NCBI GenBank assembly: GCA_947383645.1
Contig: CANDEH010000028.1
Span: forward strand, 1 to 25,661
Origin: an uncultured Clostridia bacterium
GTDB lineage: Bacteria > Bacillota > Clostridia > Oscillospirales > Oscillospiraceae
Length of the DNA: 25,661 nucleotides
Direction of reading: 5' to 3'
The notes below the pieces were generated by a model. It ran no database searches, had not been told where the DNA came from, and saw only the letters and a list, made by a program, of their open reading frames with translations. Shown in pieces: positions 1-8,355 of the stretch (position 1 is the stretch's first letter; the number at the start of each line of letters is the position of its first letter). Made by a program: the position numbers and the translations under genes.

Positions 1-247
1 CAAAATTTCTTCGGCGTTTTCTTACAATTTCAGATTGGCGTTGACAGTGTTCCACTAAAAGGCGGGGACCGGCAGTATCGTCCAGAGGTTGCGTGAAAAC
101 TGAATTTGAACTAATCTCAAGGCCATTTCAAGGTTATTTTAAAGAGGGCTCAAGGATGTTGCTATAAACTCAGCCTATGTGTGGGTAAGTGAACCCCATC
201 TCCACTCTAAAAATTCAAATCCGTCCAGCAAAGCTGGACACCACAAC

Positions 248-270
248 TCCTATCTCCTATCTCCTATCTC
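248..270. repeat. Tandem heptamer repeat (TCCTATC x3) upstream of the sigma factor gene
   Basis: Three perfect copies of TCCTATC lie at 248-254, 255-261 and 262-268, followed by a partial TC. The array ends 17 bases before the sigma-factor start codon, just ahead of its ribosome binding site. It is seen directly. Short tandem arrays of this kind can change copy number by slippage, but no second allele is visible here. Confidence 0.85.
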
Positions 271-287
271 AAAAAAGGGGGTGCCCC

Positions 288-848
288 ATGACCGACGACG
301 CCATCCTCGACCTCTACTTCTCCCGCAGCCCCCAGGCCATCCCCGCCGCGGCGGAGAAGTACGGGGCCTACTGCCGCGCCATCTCCGGCAACATCCTCCC
401 CAGCGCCGAGGATGCGGAGGAGTGCGTCAACGACGCCTACCTCCGCTCCTGGGAGGCCATCCCGCCCCACCGGCCGGAGCGCCTCTCCGCCTTTTTGGGC
501 AAGATCACCCGGAACCTGTCCCTCACCCGGCTCTCCCGCCTCTCCGCCAGGAAGCGGGGCAGTGGGGAGGTACCCCTGGCCCTCTTGGAGCTCCAGGAGT
601 GCGTCCCCTCCCCGGACACCCCGGAGTCCGCCCTGGACGAGAAGCTCCTCACCCAGGCCCTGACGGACTTCCTCCGCGCCCAGAAGCCCCGGGAGCGGAC
701 GGTGTTTCTCAAGCGGTACTGGTACCTCTGCTCCATTCCCGCCATCGCCCGGCAGACGGGCCTCAGCGAGAGCAATGTGAAGGTCATCCTCCACCGCACC
801 CGTCAGGCCCTGCGGGACTATCTTCGAGAGGAGGGAATTGAGCTGTGA
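288..848 (+). CDS. ECF-type sigma-70 family RNA polymerase sigma factor
   Basis: The predicted product is 186 residues, the usual size for an ECF sigma factor with only regions 2 and 4. Region 2 is visible in the first ~85 residues (AEDAEECVNDAYLRSWEAIP is the typical region 2 helix pattern). Region 4 is a C-terminal helix-turn-helix (SIPAIARQTGLSESNVKVILHRTRQALRDYL, in two parts around residues 149-179). It should direct core RNA polymerase to a small set of promoters. The ATG at 288 is preferred over upstream in-frame starts because translation from it begins exactly at the conserved region, and a G-rich Shine-Dalgarno-like stretch (277-281) lies just before it. The stop overlaps the next gene start by four bases (GTGA), so the pair is probably translationally coupled. 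The target regulon cannot be read from the sequence. Confidence 0.88.
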   Translation: MTDDAILDLYFSRSPQAIPAAAEKYGAYCRAISGNILPSAEDAEECVNDAYLRSWEAIPPHRPERLSAFLGKITRNLSLTRLSRLSARKRGSGEVPLALLELQECVPSPDTPESALDEKLLTQALTDFLRAQKPRERTVFLKRYWYLCSIPAIARQTGLSESNVKVILHRTRQALRDYLREEGIEL

Positions 849-1663
849 AAAGTGAAAAGATCCTCCGCGCCCTCACGGACCTGCCTGACGACATGGTGGA
901 GGAGGCGGCTCAGCGCCGCCGCCATCCCCTCGTCCGCGCCGCCGCCCTGGCCGCCTGCCTCCTGATGGCGGCGGTATCCCTGACCCCGCTCCTCAGCGCC
1001 CTCCTCCCCCACGGGGACAGCGGCGGCGCCGCGAACCGCCCCCACCCCGGCCTCACCTACCAGGGGGCCGTCTATCAACTTTGGGACGAGGGCGATACCG
1101 CCGCCGCGGACCGTCTGGCCCTGCCCCAGACCGTCCCCGACCAACTCATCGGCTCCCGGCTGGACGCCATCCCCGACTGCGGCGACGTCTACGCCTACGC
1201 CCCCCTGGAGGGCCGAACCGGCCACAGCCCCGCCGCCCTCTACCTCCTCCAGCGGGCGGACGGAACTTGGCAGTACATGGTCTTCGCCGGCTTCTCCGAC
1301 AGCGCCTATGTGGAGGGGGACACCCTTCTCCTGTTCTACGGCGTCACCTCCGGCGCGGACATCCAAAGCCTCCACCCCATCGGAGAGCCGGAGCGCGCCA
1401 TCGACCCCCAGACCTTCGTGGATGCTCTCACCGCCGCACAGGTCTGCGGCACCCAGGACTTCTACCGCACTGTGTTCGCCGGCACAGACTGGGACAACGA
1501 GGCGGAGCTGACCGCCAAGGAGAACGCAGTCTTTGCCAACAGCGAGATCCTCCGTCTGGAGACTGTCACCGGTATAGTGTCCTACCCCACCTACTACCCC
1601 GCCGTCGGCTGCCTGGAGTGGATGCAGGGCTACTATGACACAGGTCCGCTGCTTCCGCCCTGA
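845..1663 (+). CDS. Membrane-anchored protein paired with the ECF sigma factor (possible anti-sigma factor)
   Basis: The 272-residue product starts with GTG inside the stop of the sigma gene, a four-base overlap typical of a coupled sigma/partner pair. A short cytoplasmic N-terminus (about residues 1-28) is followed by one hydrophobic segment around residues 31-52, and the remaining ~220 residues would lie outside the membrane. That layout matches the general plan of single-pass anti-sigma factors, in which the N-terminal tail holds the sigma factor. I do not recognise a named domain such as a zinc-binding anti-sigma motif: no HxxxCxxC is visible. The extracytoplasmic part has several aromatic-rich stretches but no motif I can name. 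The role is therefore inferred from gene order and topology, not from homology. Confidence 0.75.
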   Translation: MKSEKILRALTDLPDDMVEEAAQRRRHPLVRAAALAACLLMAAVSLTPLLSALLPHGDSGGAANRPHPGLTYQGAVYQLWDEGDTAAADRLALPQTVPDQLIGSRLDAIPDCGDVYAYAPLEGRTGHSPAALYLLQRADGTWQYMVFAGFSDSAYVEGDTLLLFYGVTSGADIQSLHPIGEPERAIDPQTFVDALTAAQVCGTQDFYRTVFAGTDWDNEAELTAKENAVFANSEILRLETVTGIVSYPTYYPAVGCLEWMQGYYDTGPLLPP

Positions 1664-1696
1664 CCCTGTCCGTCTGGCGGACCGTCTGACAGCCCG

Positions 1697-1724
1697 AGGC
1701 GCTGCTGCAAGTACAGCAGCGCCT
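1697..1724 (+). terminator. Hairpin downstream of the sigma/anti-sigma pair
   Basis: A perfect 11-bp inverted repeat (arms 1697-1707 and 1714-1724, loop CAAGTA) starts 33 bases after the stop of the membrane partner. The following TTTACAGGT is only weakly T-rich, so it may be an inefficient terminator or an RNA 3' end stabiliser. Confidence 0.5.
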
Positions 1725-1825
1725 TTACAGGTATCGAAATTAGCGTTGACTAACTGTTTTCAAAAGCGACCGACTGCAACTATGCGGCCGCTTCCCGCCA
1801 GCGTCGGACATCCCGTATTGACAGC

Positions 1826-1863
1826 AGGAGCATGAAGCGGTCCTCAGACCGCCTCATGCTCCT
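1826..1863 (+). terminator. Terminator-like hairpin between convergent genes
   Basis: Arms 1826-1842 and 1847-1863 pair over 17 positions with one mismatch around a CTCA loop, followed on the plus strand by CCTCATTTTTTATA. The loop contains the stop codon of the minus-strand XRE gene, so the last codons of that gene form one arm. The T-rich tail exists only on the plus strand, which suggests it stops transcripts coming from the sigma-factor operon. Confidence 0.6.
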
Positions 1864-2110
1864 CCTCATTTTTTATACTCTCCCGGAACTCATGGACCAG
1901 CCGCACGATCTCCTCATCGGGCAGCAGAGACAAAAGAAAGAGCAGCGTCGTTGCCGAAAAGCCGCTCTTCCCCCGCTCGATATCCGTATATGACCTGACT
2001 GACATACGTAGACTTTCCGACATTTTTTCTTGTGTGAGTCCCATCTTCTTCCGTACTGCACGGACCCATCCGGCAAGGTACTTCTTCACGAATGCTTGGT
2101 GCCTGCGCAT
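1844..2110 (-). CDS. Small XRE-family helix-turn-helix regulator
   Basis: The 88-residue product is a single Cro/CI-type DNA-binding domain. The HTH core is visible at about residues 17-45 (VRAVRKKMGLTQEKMSESLR, then SVRSYTDIERGKSGFS), with the LTQ...E turn and the S-Y-x-D-I-E-R-G-K recognition pattern. It should act as a dimeric repressor or regulator in the cytoplasm. The start at 2110 is chosen over in-frame ATGs at 2125 and 2164 because a GGAGG lies eight bases before it and the ATG at 2125 itself overlaps that site. It is co-directional with the DUF624 gene upstream, 146 bases away. Its targets are unknown. Its third codon positions look less GC-rich than those of its neighbours, which could mean a different origin. 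Confidence 0.8.
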   Translation of the reverse strand: MRRHQAFVKKYLAGWVRAVRKKMGLTQEKMSESLRMSVRSYTDIERGKSGFSATTLLFLLSLLPDEEIVRLVHEFRESIKNEEEHEAV

Positions 2111-2150
2111 GTGTAAAACCTCCATACATTGTCGAAATATATGGAAAATT

Positions 2151-2177
2151 TTACCCATTCCCACGGAGGGCCGCCAT
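2151..2177 (-). other. Possible 8-codon leader ORF upstream of the XRE gene
   Basis: On the minus strand a strong GGAGG (2186-2190) is followed after eight bases by ATG and an eight-codon frame encoding MAALRGNG, ending in TAA 40 bases before the XRE start codon. The spacing and Shine-Dalgarno match are as good as those of real genes here. It could be a leader peptide or the relic of a lost gene; nothing in the sequence decides. Confidence 0.3.
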
Positions 2178-2256
2178 GAGACACACCTCCGATTTCACAC
2201 GTTTTGTCGGAAACTGCGCCGTCTTAACCGTAGTATAACGTCTCCGCCGTCTCCAA

Positions 2257-2943
2257 CTATGCCTCCTCCGCACCGTCTCCCACGTACTGTCTGAGGATTG
2301 TGCGCACATAGAAATTCGCCAGCAGACAGGGAACGGAGAACCCGATAAAGAGCAGGTAGACAGCGCTCAGCGGAAAGGCCAGTACCGCCGTGACCAGCAG
2401 CCCATAGACGCACAGCGCCGACAAAATACCCCGCAGAGGCCGTCCCACGCCCAGGAGCATCCCCAGACGCAGCGCCTCTCCCAAGGGCCGCCCCAAGCTC
2501 AGCGCCCCATAGAAGCAGGCGGAGGAGAGGGTGGTAATCAAAAATACGGTAGAGCAGAGCATAAACGGGGCAAGCAGTAGCGGATTGTCCCCCGCCTCCC
2601 GGAGATAGAAAAACATCCCGTACCCTGACACCACCAGCGGCAGCGCCACCGCAAAAAAGGCGGGGTAGGACACCCTCCAGTACCGCCGGAAGGCCCTGCG
2701 GTAGTGGTAGAGACAGTCTACCGGCTGGTCCAGTACCATCCGCCGCACCACCTGGTTCATGGCGAACAGCGCCGGCGGAATCGTAACCACCGGCAGACAG
2801 CCGAGCAGAAACAGCAGATTCAGCTTCAAAAGGGACATACATTCCAGCTGAACAATCTCAAAAAATCGGGCAAATCCGGTTTTTTCCGGCGCATCCGGAG
2901 AAATCCCCGGTCCAGGCGTACTGTAGTCACTTCGGAAAAACAC
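2257..2943 (-). CDS. DUF624 / YesL-like integral membrane protein
   Basis: The 228-residue product matches the YesL/DUF624 pattern: a short N-terminal amphipathic region, then a conserved opening helix (MSLLKLNLLFLLGCLPVVTI followed by PPALFAM), and four further hydrophobic segments, giving about five membrane helices. Members of this family are frequent beside carbohydrate ABC transporter genes in Firmicutes, although their exact function is not established. That fits its position here, divergent from the msmK-type gene. The GTG at 2943 is chosen because AAGGAG lies nine bases before it; a TTG two codons upstream is too close to that site, and longer in-frame extensions lack a ribosome binding site. 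No catalytic motif is visible. I infer an accessory role in sugar uptake or its regulation. Confidence 0.72.
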   Translation of the reverse strand: MFFRSDYSTPGPGISPDAPEKTGFARFFEIVQLECMSLLKLNLLFLLGCLPVVTIPPALFAMNQVVRRMVLDQPVDCLYHYRRAFRRYWRVSYPAFFAVALPLVVSGYGMFFYLREAGDNPLLLAPFMLCSTVFLITTLSSACFYGALSLGRPLGEALRLGMLLGVGRPLRGILSALCVYGLLVTAVLAFPLSAVYLLFIGFSVPCLLANFYVRTILRQYVGDGAEEA

Positions 2944-3074
2944 GGCCAAGCTCTCCTTCCCGGCTGAGTTCCAGTAACAATAGGATAAGAGTAGTTTATC
3001 ACGCCCTCCCCCCCGATTCCATAGCCACATGTGACATCCCCGCTCTCCCCCCACCCCCGGCCGCCTTTTCCCTT

Positions 3075-3084
3075 ATGACGTCAT
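3075..3084. promoter_or_regulatory. Perfect palindrome in the divergent DUF624/msmK intergenic region
   Basis: ATGACGTCAT is a perfect 10-bp palindrome about 44 bases upstream of the predicted msmK -35 box. It could be an operator for a dimeric regulator. A 10-bp palindrome can arise by chance, so this is a suggestion only. Confidence 0.3.
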
Positions 3085-3109
3085 GTGTGTACGCAGATTT
3101 TTTACCTGT

Positions 3110-3127
3110 CAGGCAATTTTATTACCC
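3110..3127 (+). promoter_or_regulatory. Shared motif copy 1 (CAGGnnAnTTTATTACCC) upstream of msmK
   Basis: This 18-base sequence matches the one at 5988-6005 upstream of msmE in 14 identical positions including the ten-base block TTTATTACCC. Here it abuts the predicted -35 box of msmK (3128). The position fits an activator site of the kind used by AraC-type proteins, two of which are encoded in this locus. Function is inferred. Confidence 0.4.
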
Positions 3128-3156
3128 TTGAACATTGAAATAAGCCGTGGTATCCT
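3128..3156 (+). promoter_or_regulatory. Predicted sigma-A-type promoter of msmK
   Basis: TTGAAC (3128-3133) and TATCCT (3151-3156) are separated by 17 bases; each matches four of six consensus positions. The leader to the msmK start would be about 118 bases. The weak boxes are compatible with a need for an activator. Confidence 0.45.
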
Positions 3157-3279
3157 TGTTTTGTCAAGCCAAATATGGGCCGCATTTTGAATGGCGCCTT
3201 AATAGATAATCAATATTTCGCCCAATCTGCGGATATTTTCCCCACAGAACCGAAAAATTATATCAGGAGGAGACAGACT

Positions 3280-4377
<1,098 letters not shown>

Positions 4378-4454
4378 GGACCCTGTCCCTGCGGACATGC
4401 AGGATTCAGACCCCTGTGTCGAAGTATGACGTGCACTTCACTCCTTTTCTGTCA

Positions 4455-4483
4455 GGCAGGGGCGGACGCAGTCCGCTCCTGCC
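4455..4483 (+). terminator. Hairpin downstream of msmK
   Basis: Arms 4455-4467 and 4471-4483 pair over 13 positions with one mismatch around a three-base loop, 78 bases after the msmK stop. The following bases (ATGATTTGTAT) are only mildly T-rich, so termination may be partial. Between 4378 and 4719 I see no gene apart from this hairpin. Confidence 0.45.
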
Positions 4484-4719
4484 ATGATTTGTATCTCCCC
4501 GGAAATTCCCGTTTTCTGTCCGTTACCACTGAAAATCTGTATTTACACCTGAAAAATGGCGAATGGGCGAGAAATCTCTTCCCCGAGCATGGCTTGTTTT
4601 CGCGGGAGCCCTCTGTGGATTCCAAGGAAAGTTAAGGAGCTGCGGAGTAAGGCCCGGCCAGCGCTTGGAGTTGTGAATACAGCTTCTTGGAATTACGCCC
4701 GTTTAAAGGAGGTGTCTCT

Positions 4720-5592
4720 ATGCCGGCACTCCCCAGTGTCACACAGGAAATCAAGCCGTCGGCGCCGGAGTCGGCCATCGCGGAGCTGCTCAGCGTCCCC
4801 TTAGCTGTAAGAGCTCCCCTGGAGGCGGGGAACCTGTACAGCGGCAGCGGCCACGAGGCGGAGTTTCAGCTGATTGCCGCCATCGGCGGCAGCCTCACCG
4901 TCTCCTCCCACCAGCAGTACGCCCTGCTGGACGCAGGTCAGGCCCTGGCGCTGACCTGTCCCGGCCCCTATACGGTACAGTCGGTGTCCCCCTGCACCTG
5001 CATGGCCATCCACCTGCGCGGAGAGCTTCCCGGCCGCCTGCTGGGACACTGGATGAGCGAGGGGGCCGCCCTGCTCTCCCGGGGGGCGGCGGCGGTGCGC
5101 GAGGCGGTGAGCGCCCTGTTTGTTCTCCACGAGGAACGCCCCCCGGTGGACGGCGCTGTGGCCTCCTCCCACGCCTACACCCTTCTCACCAAGCTCTCCA
5201 ACGAGGATCAGAGCTCCGCCGCCACCCTCTCTCCGCTGATTGAGTCCGCCATCTCCATCATTCAGGAGGAATTCCCCTACCTGGAGGGGCTGGACGAGCT
5301 GAGCCAGCGTCTGGAGATCTCCAAGGCCCATCTGATCCGCAGCTTCATGAAGAAGACCGGTGTCTCCCCCGGCAAATACCTGACCCGAGTGCGCATTGAG
5401 TACGCCAAGCTGCTGCTCCAGGACGAGGACGCCTCCGTCACCTACGCCGCCGAGGCCTCGGGCTTCGCCAATGCCAACTACTTCGCCAAGGTCTTCCGCA
5501 AGGAGACCGGCATGTCCCCCAGCGAGTATCTGGAGACCATCCCCCGCCGGAAGAACGCTCTTCGGGGACCGGAGCACGGTCCCCTGCTGTGA
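4720..5592 (+). CDS. AraC-family transcriptional regulator (first of two in the sugar locus)
   Basis: The 290-residue protein has an N-terminal cupin-like sensing region (about residues 25-130) and a C-terminal AraC DNA-binding domain with two helix-turn-helix units. HTH1 is in LDELSQRLEISKAHLIRSFM (about 189-208) and HTH2 in VTYAAEASGFANANYFAKVF (about 245-264), followed by the family signature RKETGMSPSEYL. It most likely binds a sugar and activates the transport operon that follows. The ATG at 4720 is fixed by AAAGGAGG seven bases upstream; longer in-frame extension lacks such a site. It lies between msmK and msmE, and a strong terminator follows it, so it is probably transcribed from its own promoter or by read-through from msmK. 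The effector is not readable; the gene neighbourhood suggests an alpha-galactoside. Confidence 0.9.
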   Translation: MPALPSVTQEIKPSAPESAIAELLSVPLAVRAPLEAGNLYSGSGHEAEFQLIAAIGGSLTVSSHQQYALLDAGQALALTCPGPYTVQSVSPCTCMAIHLRGELPGRLLGHWMSEGAALLSRGAAAVREAVSALFVLHEERPPVDGAVASSHAYTLLTKLSNEDQSSAATLSPLIESAISIIQEEFPYLEGLDELSQRLEISKAHLIRSFMKKTGVSPGKYLTRVRIEYAKLLLQDEDASVTYAAEASGFANANYFAKVFRKETGMSPSEYLETIPRRKNALRGPEHGPLL

Positions 5593-5609
5593 CCTCTTTC
5601 CGCATACAG

Positions 5610-5673
5610 GCCCGCCGCAGCGGCAGATTTCAGTCCAAATCTGAAATCCGCCCCAGCGGCGGGCTAATTTTTT
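5610..5673 (+). terminator. Strong intrinsic terminator after the first AraC gene
   Basis: Arms 5610-5633 and 5641-5664 pair over 24 positions with three mismatches around a seven-base loop, followed by TAATTTTTT and a second T-run (5680-5686). It lies 18 bases after the AraC stop and should separate the upstream genes from the msmEFG operon. Confidence 0.88.
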
Positions 5674-5828
5674 GCCTCTTTTTTTGCTGTCCCTATACAG
5701 CGGATGCTTTCTGTTTCCTGCTCCTCCTCTTAAAAACTACACATAAGACCATAATGTATAAAAATTCTCCCGAGTAATAAAACTAAATTGCAAAAAAATC
5801 ATACAAAATATGTTGTTAAAATGCACGA

Positions 5829-5855
5829 TTGCATCTCTTGTTTTCTGTGTATAAT
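5829..5855 (+). promoter_or_regulatory. Candidate promoter of the msmEFG operon
   Basis: TATAAT (5850-5855) is a perfect -10 box; TTGCAT (5829-5834) lies 15 bases upstream, two less than ideal. It sits in a ~250-base AT-rich stretch (about 5740-5990) that contrasts with the GC-rich genes. If used, it would give a ~260-base leader containing the large stem at 5999-6083. Apart from these signals, 5674-6120 holds no gene. Confidence 0.35.
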
Positions 5856-5987
5856 GGATAAATTCTACAATAAAATACCATTATATTGTTCAATATATCT
5901 TAAAGCTACTTTTTAACGCATTTTGATATATTTAATTAAAGTCTGTCCATGTACAGACCCCGCTCTCCGTATTATTATTTTCAATGA

Positions 5988-6005
5988 CAGGTTACTTTAT
6001 TACCC
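5988..6005 (+). promoter_or_regulatory. Shared motif copy 2 (CAGGnnAnTTTATTACCC) upstream of msmE
   Basis: This is the second copy of the motif found at 3110-3127 before msmK. Here its ATTACCC end forms the start of the 5' arm of the leader stem at 5999-6083. The presence of the same block before two transcription units of one transporter suggests a common regulator; this is inference. Confidence 0.4.
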
Positions 6006-6083
6006 GTGTCCTTTCCGCGTATTGTCGACCTCCTTTCAGCGGCTCCGCCGTTTTGACCGTATCGCGGGAAGGGCGCGGGTAAT
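5999..6083 (+). promoter_or_regulatory. Large 21-bp stem-loop in the msmE leader
   Basis: The segments 5999-6019 and 6063-6083 can pair at all 21 positions: 18 Watson-Crick pairs and three G-U pairs (6007-6075, 6009-6073, 6014-6068), enclosing a 43-base loop with an inner 4-bp hairpin (6040-6043 with 6047-6050). The stem ends 37 bases before the msmE start, leaving the ribosome binding site free. All three imperfections being G-U pairs argues that RNA pairing matters. There is no T-run after it, so it is not a simple terminator. It matches no riboswitch class I can recognise. Confidence 0.55.
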
Positions 6084-6120
6084 TTGGTAGCAAACAGAAA
6101 TGTAGCAGAGGAGTGGAGTT

Positions 6121-7434
6121 ATGAAAAGAGTCCCCCGCATCATCGCCGCGGCGCTGTCCGTGGCGCTGCTGCTGGCGCTTCTGTCCGGGTGCGGCGCATC
6201 GGATGGCAAAACCCATCTGAAGTTCCAGATCTGGGACAGCGCCCAGCGCGAGAGTATGGAGGCCATCTGCGCCGCCTACACCGCCCAGAATCCGGACGTG
6301 GTCATCGAGGTGCAGGTCACCAGCTGGAACGAGTACTGGACCAAGCTGGAGGCCGCCGCCGAGTCCAACACCATGCCGGACATCTTCTGGATGCACACCA
6401 ACCAGATCCTGTACTACTCCGACTTCGGCATGCTGGCGGACGTCACCGACCTGTACGCCGACGAGGACCCCAACTACTACCAGAACCATTTCTCGGAGAT
6501 CTCCATCGGCAACGCCAGCGGCTCTGACGGCCGGATGTACGGCGTCCCCAAGGACAAGGACAACATCATCATGGTCTACAACAAGGAGATGTTCGACCAG
6601 GCCGGTGTTGACTACCCCGACGAGGACTGGACTTGGGATGACCTTACCGACGCCTCCCAGAAGATCTACGACAAAACCGGGAAGTACGGCTTCATGGCCT
6701 ACAACGAGGACCACTTGGGCTACTGGGACTTCGTCTACCAGGCCGGCGGCTACATCCTCAACGAGGATAAGACCAAGTCCGGCTACACCGATCCCGCCAC
6801 CGCCCGGGCCATCAAGTTCTACGTGGGGATGCAGCAGGAGGACTGGTGCCCCGACCAGACCTACTTCGCCGAGACCCAGCCCGGCATCGCCTTCTTCTCC
6901 GAGGCCTGCGCCATGTACTTGGAGGGCAACTGGGAGCTGATGAACAAGGCCACCCGCTACACCAACATGGAGGGCAAGTGGGACATCGCCCCCCTGCCCA
7001 AGTGCCCCGACCCCGCCAAGGGGGACGGCCGGGCCACCATGTCCAACGGCCTGTGCTACTCCACCGCCGCCCACGGCAAGAACCTTGAGATCGTCAAGGA
7101 CGTGCTGAAGTTCTTCGGCACCGAGGAGGCCCAGAACATCGCCAGCTCCTACGGCGCGGCCATCTCCGCCTACATCGGCACCGAGCAGCCCTACTACGAC
7201 GCCTTTGAGAAGGCCGGCTACGACCTGAACCTCCAGGTGATCGAGGACCAGTTCGAGTACAGCGTGCAGCTGGTGAACAACGCCGCCCGTCCCAAGTGGA
7301 AGCCCCTGGTGGTCACCGAGCTGAACAAGGCCTACAACGGCCAGTCCGACATCGACACGGTGCTGCAAAACATGCAGAAGATCGTGGACGACGCCACCGC
7401 GGCAAACCTTGCCAACGCGGCCTACTACAAGTAA
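6121..7434 (+). CDS. msmE: Sugar ABC transporter substrate-binding lipoprotein (MsmE-type)
   Basis: The 437-residue product begins with a lipoprotein signal peptide: basic N-terminus, hydrophobic core, and lipobox LSGC with the modified Cys24. It should be anchored to the outer face of the membrane and capture the sugar for the two permeases encoded next. The body shows the family-1 extracellular solute-binding fold pattern (FQIWDSAQRESMEAICAAYT at the N-lobe, VTSWNEYWTKLEAAAESNTM, PDIFWMHTNQI, and MYGVPKDKDNIIMVYNKEMF). Length is normal for the family. GAGGAG precedes the ATG by seven to eight bases. The likely substrate, from the adjacent alpha-galactosidase, is raffinose, melibiose or a related galactoside; the protein sequence alone does not prove this. 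It leads a three-gene operon with 18-base and 15-base gaps. Confidence 0.93.
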   Translation: MKRVPRIIAAALSVALLLALLSGCGASDGKTHLKFQIWDSAQRESMEAICAAYTAQNPDVVIEVQVTSWNEYWTKLEAAAESNTMPDIFWMHTNQILYYSDFGMLADVTDLYADEDPNYYQNHFSEISIGNASGSDGRMYGVPKDKDNIIMVYNKEMFDQAGVDYPDEDWTWDDLTDASQKIYDKTGKYGFMAYNEDHLGYWDFVYQAGGYILNEDKTKSGYTDPATARAIKFYVGMQQEDWCPDQTYFAETQPGIAFFSEACAMYLEGNWELMNKATRYTNMEGKWDIAPLPKCPDPAKGDGRATMSNGLCYSTAAHGKNLEIVKDVLKFFGTEEAQNIASSYGAAISAYIGTEQPYYDAFEKAGYDLNLQVIEDQFEYSVQLVNNAARPKWKPLVVTELNKAYNGQSDIDTVLQNMQKIVDDATAANLANAAYYK

Positions 7435-7452
7435 CGGGAGGAGGGCATCAGA

Positions 7453-8340
7453 ATGAACAACAAGCTGTCCGCCGCCGCGCGGCGGGAACAAAACTGGGGC
7501 TATCTCATGATCGCCCCCACCATCATCGGCCTGGTGGTCCTGAACATCTGGCCCTTTATCCAGACGCTGTACACCAGCTTCTGCGAGCATCTGGGCTTTG
7601 GCCGCTATAAATTCATCGGCATCCAGAACTACATCGACGTATTCCAGCGCCCGGAGTTCTGGCGGGCCACCTGGAACACCATCTACTTCTGCATCCTTAC
7701 CGTCCCCGTGGGGTTGTTCCTCTCGCTGATGGTGGCCATGCTCCTGAACGCCAAGATCAAGTTCAAGGGCGGCTTCCGCACCATCTTCTTCCTGCCCATG
7801 GTCTGCGCCCCCGCCGCCGTAGCCATGGTCTGGTGCTGGATCTTCAACGGCCAGTTCGGTATCCTGAACCAGATCCTGGGCGTTCAGATCAACTGGGTCA
7901 CCGACTCCAAGACCGTCATGATCGCCTGCGCCATCGTGGCCATCTGGTCCAACATCGGCTACGACGCCGTCCTCCTGCTCTCCGGCCTCCAGAACATCTC
8001 CAAGTCCTACTACGAGGCCGCCAGCATCGACGGGGCCAGCCGCATCACCCAGTTCTTCCAGATCACCCTGCCCATGGTCTCCCCCACCCTCTTCGTGGTG
8101 ATGATTATGCGCCTGATGTCCTCCATCAAGGTCTACGACCTGCTGTTCATGATGGTCCGGGAGACCAACCCCGCCGTCACCAGCGTGCAGAGCCTGATGT
8201 ACCTCTTCTACCGGGAGTCCTTCATCGCCGGCAGCCGCGGCACCGGCTCCGCCATTGTCATCTGGACGGTGCTGATTATCGGTCTTGTGACCGTGTTCCA
8301 GTTCCTCGGCCAGAAGAAGTGGGTCAACTACGACGTGTAA
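7453..8340 (+). CDS. msmF: Sugar ABC transporter permease, MsmF-type
   Basis: The 295-residue protein has six predicted membrane segments, starting with WGYLMIAPTIIGLVVLNIWP. The cytoplasmic EAA loop that docks on the ATPase is visible as YYEAASIDGASRITQFFQIT followed by LP (about residues 191-212). It would form the heterodimeric channel with the next gene product and pass sugar delivered by the lipoprotein. The ATG follows GGGAGGAGG by seven bases and starts 18 bases after the msmE stop. Length and order (binding protein, MsmF, MsmG) are standard for CUT1 importers. Nothing unusual is seen. Confidence 0.93.
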   Translation: MNNKLSAAARREQNWGYLMIAPTIIGLVVLNIWPFIQTLYTSFCEHLGFGRYKFIGIQNYIDVFQRPEFWRATWNTIYFCILTVPVGLFLSLMVAMLLNAKIKFKGGFRTIFFLPMVCAPAAVAMVWCWIFNGQFGILNQILGVQINWVTDSKTVMIACAIVAIWSNIGYDAVLLLSGLQNISKSYYEAASIDGASRITQFFQITLPMVSPTLFVVMIMRLMSSIKVYDLLFMMVRETNPAVTSVQSLMYLFYRESFIAGSRGTGSAIVIWTVLIIGLVTVFQFLGQKKWVNYDV

Positions 8341-8355
8341 GGAGGAAGAAAAAAG

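Noticed and set aside
1..247. Possible gene or promoter at the left edge
   Set aside because: A TTGACA at 41-46 has no acceptable -10 box at 16-18 bases, and no open frame with a recognisable product is present; I see no supportable feature before the heptamer array.
3175..3279. 35-codon N-terminal extension of the msmK gene
   Set aside because: No ribosome binding site before the ATG at 3175; the extension reads through promoter-type DNA and the family begins at the ATG at 3280, which has AGGAGG.
4426..4635. 69-codon open frame between msmK and the AraC gene
   Set aside because: No ribosome binding site, no recognisable features, and it covers the hairpin at 4455-4483.
5992..7590. Long open frame on the minus strand opposite the binding protein gene (532 codons)
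   Set aside because: It is a mirror of the GC-rich msmE coding strand; its product is low-complexity Val/Gly/Leu-rich with no domain, and msmE has a lipobox and full family pattern.
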